Assembly (NCBI GenBank): GCA_947492375.1
Contig: CANLMI010000001.1
Span: forward strand, 1 to 64,000
From: an uncultured Kordiimonas sp.
GTDB taxonomy: Bacteria; Pseudomonadota; Alphaproteobacteria; Sphingomonadales; Kordiimonadaceae
Direction of reading: 5' to 3'
DNA length: 64,000 nucleotides
Made by a program: the position numbers and the translations under genes. Below, in pieces: positions 62,557 through 64,000 of this stretch; positions within the stretch are counted from its first letter, which is position 1; every line of letters starts with the position of its first letter. The notes under the pieces are model-generated. The model did no database searches and was not told where the DNA came from. It saw only the letters and a list, made by a program, of their open reading frames with translations.

Positions 62557-63240
62557 ATGCAGGTAACGCCCAAAAATATTGAGAGCAATCAATCCGATAT
62601 TCATGAAAATCTGGATGTTGTCGTGCGTAAGCACCTGAAGACGTTGTTTCAAAAGCCCTATGCTGATCATAGCAAACGCGCATTTGATGAAGTTATCCGC
62701 AGACTAGACGATTTTAAGGGATGCCCGATTGTTTTTGATAGTTGCTGTGGTGTCGGTGATAGCGCCCGCGCACTTGCAAAAAAATTCCCCGGTCATGTTA
62801 TCATTGGGGCGGATAAATCAGAAAAACGCCTTTCGACTGAACGTACTGATGCCGTGCCAGACAATCTTATTTTTGTTCGCACTGATTTGAATGATTTTTA
62901 CCGAATGGCGGTGGATGCCGGATGGCAGTTTGACCGCCATTATATCCTGTATCCTAACCCTTGGCCCAAGTCTGAACACTTGAAGCGTCGCTGGCACGGT
63001 GCACCGGTGTTTCCGAGTATTCTAAAGCTTGGTGGGCGGCTGGAATTACGTTCAAATTGGCTGATATATCTTCTGGAGTTTCAGGCGGCGCTTAAAGTTG
63101 CTGGTATTGATGCTGACTTAACGAGGCTGGAAGTTAGTGAACCTATGACAGCCTTTGAAGCTAAATATGCATCTAGCGGCCAGTCGCTTTGGCAACTGAC
63201 CGCGATGGTTAATAATTGGGGCAAGAGTTTAGCTATCTAA
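62557..63240 (+). CDS. TrmB-like tRNA (guanine-N7) methyltransferase
   Basis: SAM-dependent methyltransferase of 227 aa. The SAM site is FDSCCGVGDSARALAKKFPG (about 62-81) followed by IIGADKSEKRL, and the TrmB signature YPNPWPKSEHLKRRWHG (about 130-146) marks it as related to the enzyme that makes m7G46 in tRNA. It is somewhat unusual in the Cys-rich SAM loop and a longer N-terminal region, so a paralogous substrate is possible. ATG 62557 was chosen as the start of the conserved region; the SD is GAG only. It follows the NTF2-like gene by 37 bp. Confidence 0.8.
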   Translation: MQVTPKNIESNQSDIHENLDVVVRKHLKTLFQKPYADHSKRAFDEVIRRLDDFKGCPIVFDSCCGVGDSARALAKKFPGHVIIGADKSEKRLSTERTDAVPDNLIFVRTDLNDFYRMAVDAGWQFDRHYILYPNPWPKSEHLKRRWHGAPVFPSILKLGGRLELRSNWLIYLLEFQAALKVAGIDADLTRLEVSEPMTAFEAKYASSGQSLWQLTAMVNNWGKSLAI

Positions 63241-63256
63241 GTTCAGTTATCTGGCT

Positions 63257-63631
63257 TTAGCTATCTGGGCTAACGTCTACTCTCCTGAGAGGCGTTAAAT
63301 TTTCTCTGTTTTCGTTGAAATATGCTGCGCCGCTCCACATTTCTTCATAAGAGTTCCAGTGTCCGATATATTTTAGATTTTCATTAAAAATAACGGTGAG
63401 TTCATTGTTTTCGAGCGTTGCTGATTGGCTTGGAAAAGTAAAGGTTTTGTCCTGCGCTTCTTCACTGTTCTCATCTTCTCCATTGATAATGGCATTCTGA
63501 TCAGCGGTCAGTGTGACTAAGCCATCTATTACATATGTCTGTTCGCTGGCATCGCGTGTAATATTGACGGTGAGGCTACCAACTCGGCTTTTCCATTGAC
63601 CTGAGGGTGAAGCAGAATATTGTTGGTTTCT
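63257..63631 (-). pseudogene. 5'-truncated gene of unknown product
   Basis: A 124-codon frame on the minus strand is open from a TAA at 63632-63634 down to a TAA at 63257-63259, but its first 90 codons contain no ATG, GTG or TTG. The encoded protein is acidic and protein-like (for example VGSLTVNITRDASEQTYVID, YIGHWNSYEEMWSGAAYFN, ending RRVDVSPDS). It looks like the C-terminal part of a beta-rich protein whose 5' end has been lost or frameshifted. No family is recognised. It overlaps the truncated 5' end of the plus-strand DUF2975 gene. Confidence 0.5.
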
Positions 63632-63635
63632 TTAT

Positions 63636-63959
63636 ATGCTTACCTTTATCAGTCGTGTTATATATTTGTATGGTTTTTATCGTTTGGGGCAGCTTTTTAG
63701 TGCCTTTGAACAGAAACAGTATTTTGCGAGCAAAACGATCCAGCATTTGACATTTTTTTCTGGCTGTTTTCTGGCATTTACGGTGCTTAGAAAAATTGTG
63801 GAAACAATATATCTTAATTTTTATGTCCTTGAACCCGGTAAGACCGAAATTACTGGTGAACATTTAGGGAGTTTGTTTGTGCCTGTACTTTTTTTCATCG
63901 TTGCTCATGTTCTCAATGAAGCGCGCAAAAATGAGGAAGAAATGGGAAACTATTTCTGA
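63636..63959 (+). CDS. DUF2975 membrane protein, probably 5'-truncated
   Basis: 107-aa product matching the C-terminal two-thirds of DUF2975 proteins: YLYGFYRLGQLFSAFEQKQYF (first 20 residues of the core), two TM helices, then VLFFIVAHVLNEARKNEEE. Usual members have about 60 more N-terminal residues with a first TM helix; here the frame is open only back to a TGA at 63597 and there is no SD before ATG 63636. The next gene overlaps it by TGATG, the normal DUF2975-XRE pairing. It is either a remnant or translated from an unusual start. Confidence 0.6.
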   Translation: MLTFISRVIYLYGFYRLGQLFSAFEQKQYFASKTIQHLTFFSGCFLAFTVLRKIVETIYLNFYVLEPGKTEITGEHLGSLFVPVLFFIVAHVLNEARKNEEEMGNYF

Positions 63960-64000
63960 TGGCAATTATCATGCGCATAGATGTTCTTCTGGCGGAGCGA
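63959..64000 (+). CDS. Small XRE-type regulator, start only (cut by window edge)
   Basis: Fourteen codons, MAIIMRIDVLLAER, match the start of the short YozG-like helix-turn-helix regulators that commonly follow DUF2975 genes. The ATG overlaps the DUF2975 stop (TGATG at 63957-63961). The rest lies outside the window. Confidence 0.65.
   Translation, partial: MAIIMRIDVLLAER

Noticed and set aside
63257-63631. Complete minus-strand gene starting at an internal ATG
   Set aside because: The only in-frame ATG lies near the C-terminus and would give a short fragment; a truncated gene is more likely.

Overview
The window looks like the chromosome of a free-living, probably marine Gram-negative bacterium, most likely an alphaproteobacterium. 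The support is indirect: two large TonB-dependent receptors, a PutA without a ribbon-helix-helix domain divergent from an Lrp-type regulator, RmuC, a MoxR/DUF58/DUF4129 cluster, acyl-CoA dehydrogenase pairs, and many GTG and TTG starts with clear Shine-Dalgarno (SD) sequences. No rRNA, tRNA, complete insertion sequence or CRISPR array was seen, so the genus is not assigned.

Layout. 1-3.4 kb: a 14-bp tandem repeat array, an FtsX/MacB-type permease and an unknown gene. 3.5-7.6 kb: a minus-strand metal-uptake operon (small Cys-rich exported protein, TonB-dependent receptor, PepSY membrane protein). 7.7-9.5 kb: a Sel1-type lipoprotein and two paralogous unknown proteins. 9.5-18.7 kb: paraoxonase-like lactonase, TIR-TPR protein 1, PhyH-type dioxygenase, RmuC, DUF1801 protein, exported AHL-lactonase-like protein, acyltransferase, exported two-module protein. 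18.8-23.9 kb: LysR regulator, second TonB-dependent receptor, small exported protein. 24.2-26.6 kb: RtcB-PrfH-SF0329-type RNA/ribosome repair operon behind a 32-codon leader ORF. 26.6-38.6 kb: large propeller-amidohydrolase, a 1-kb non-coding stretch ending in an orphan terminator, pgi, TIR-TPR protein 2, Lrp regulator and putA. 38.7-42.3 kb: three tandem membrane paralogs and a DUF6624-like gene. 42.4-48.8 kb: DUF4129-DUF4350-MoxR-DUF58-SpoIIM-RDD operon on the minus strand. 48.9-51.2 kb: NrtR-like Nudix gene, stem-loop-rich intergenic DNA, class III CoA-transferase. 51.4-56.7 kb: TIR-TPR protein 3, an unknown small protein and a TPR-SLOG-class III nucleotidyl cyclase in one operon, facing a Crp/Fnr regulator. 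57.1-64 kb: acyl-CoA dehydrogenase pair, a membrane glycosyltransferase group, a TrmB-like methyltransferase, and two genes that both lose their 5' ends at about 63.6 kb.

The most interesting material is signalling and stress-related. Three TIR-transmembrane-TPR proteins share a domain plan but have diverged. One is co-transcribed with a divergent class III cyclase, beside a Crp protein that keeps the cyclic-nucleotide phosphate-binding motif. This resembles the ingredients of cyclic-nucleotide/TIR immunity (Pycsar-like) without matching any described architecture. The RtcB-PrfH-SF0329 operon is a known type of ribosome-damage repair locus, but its leader ORF appears unusual. All functional calls rest on motif recognition from the sequence alone.
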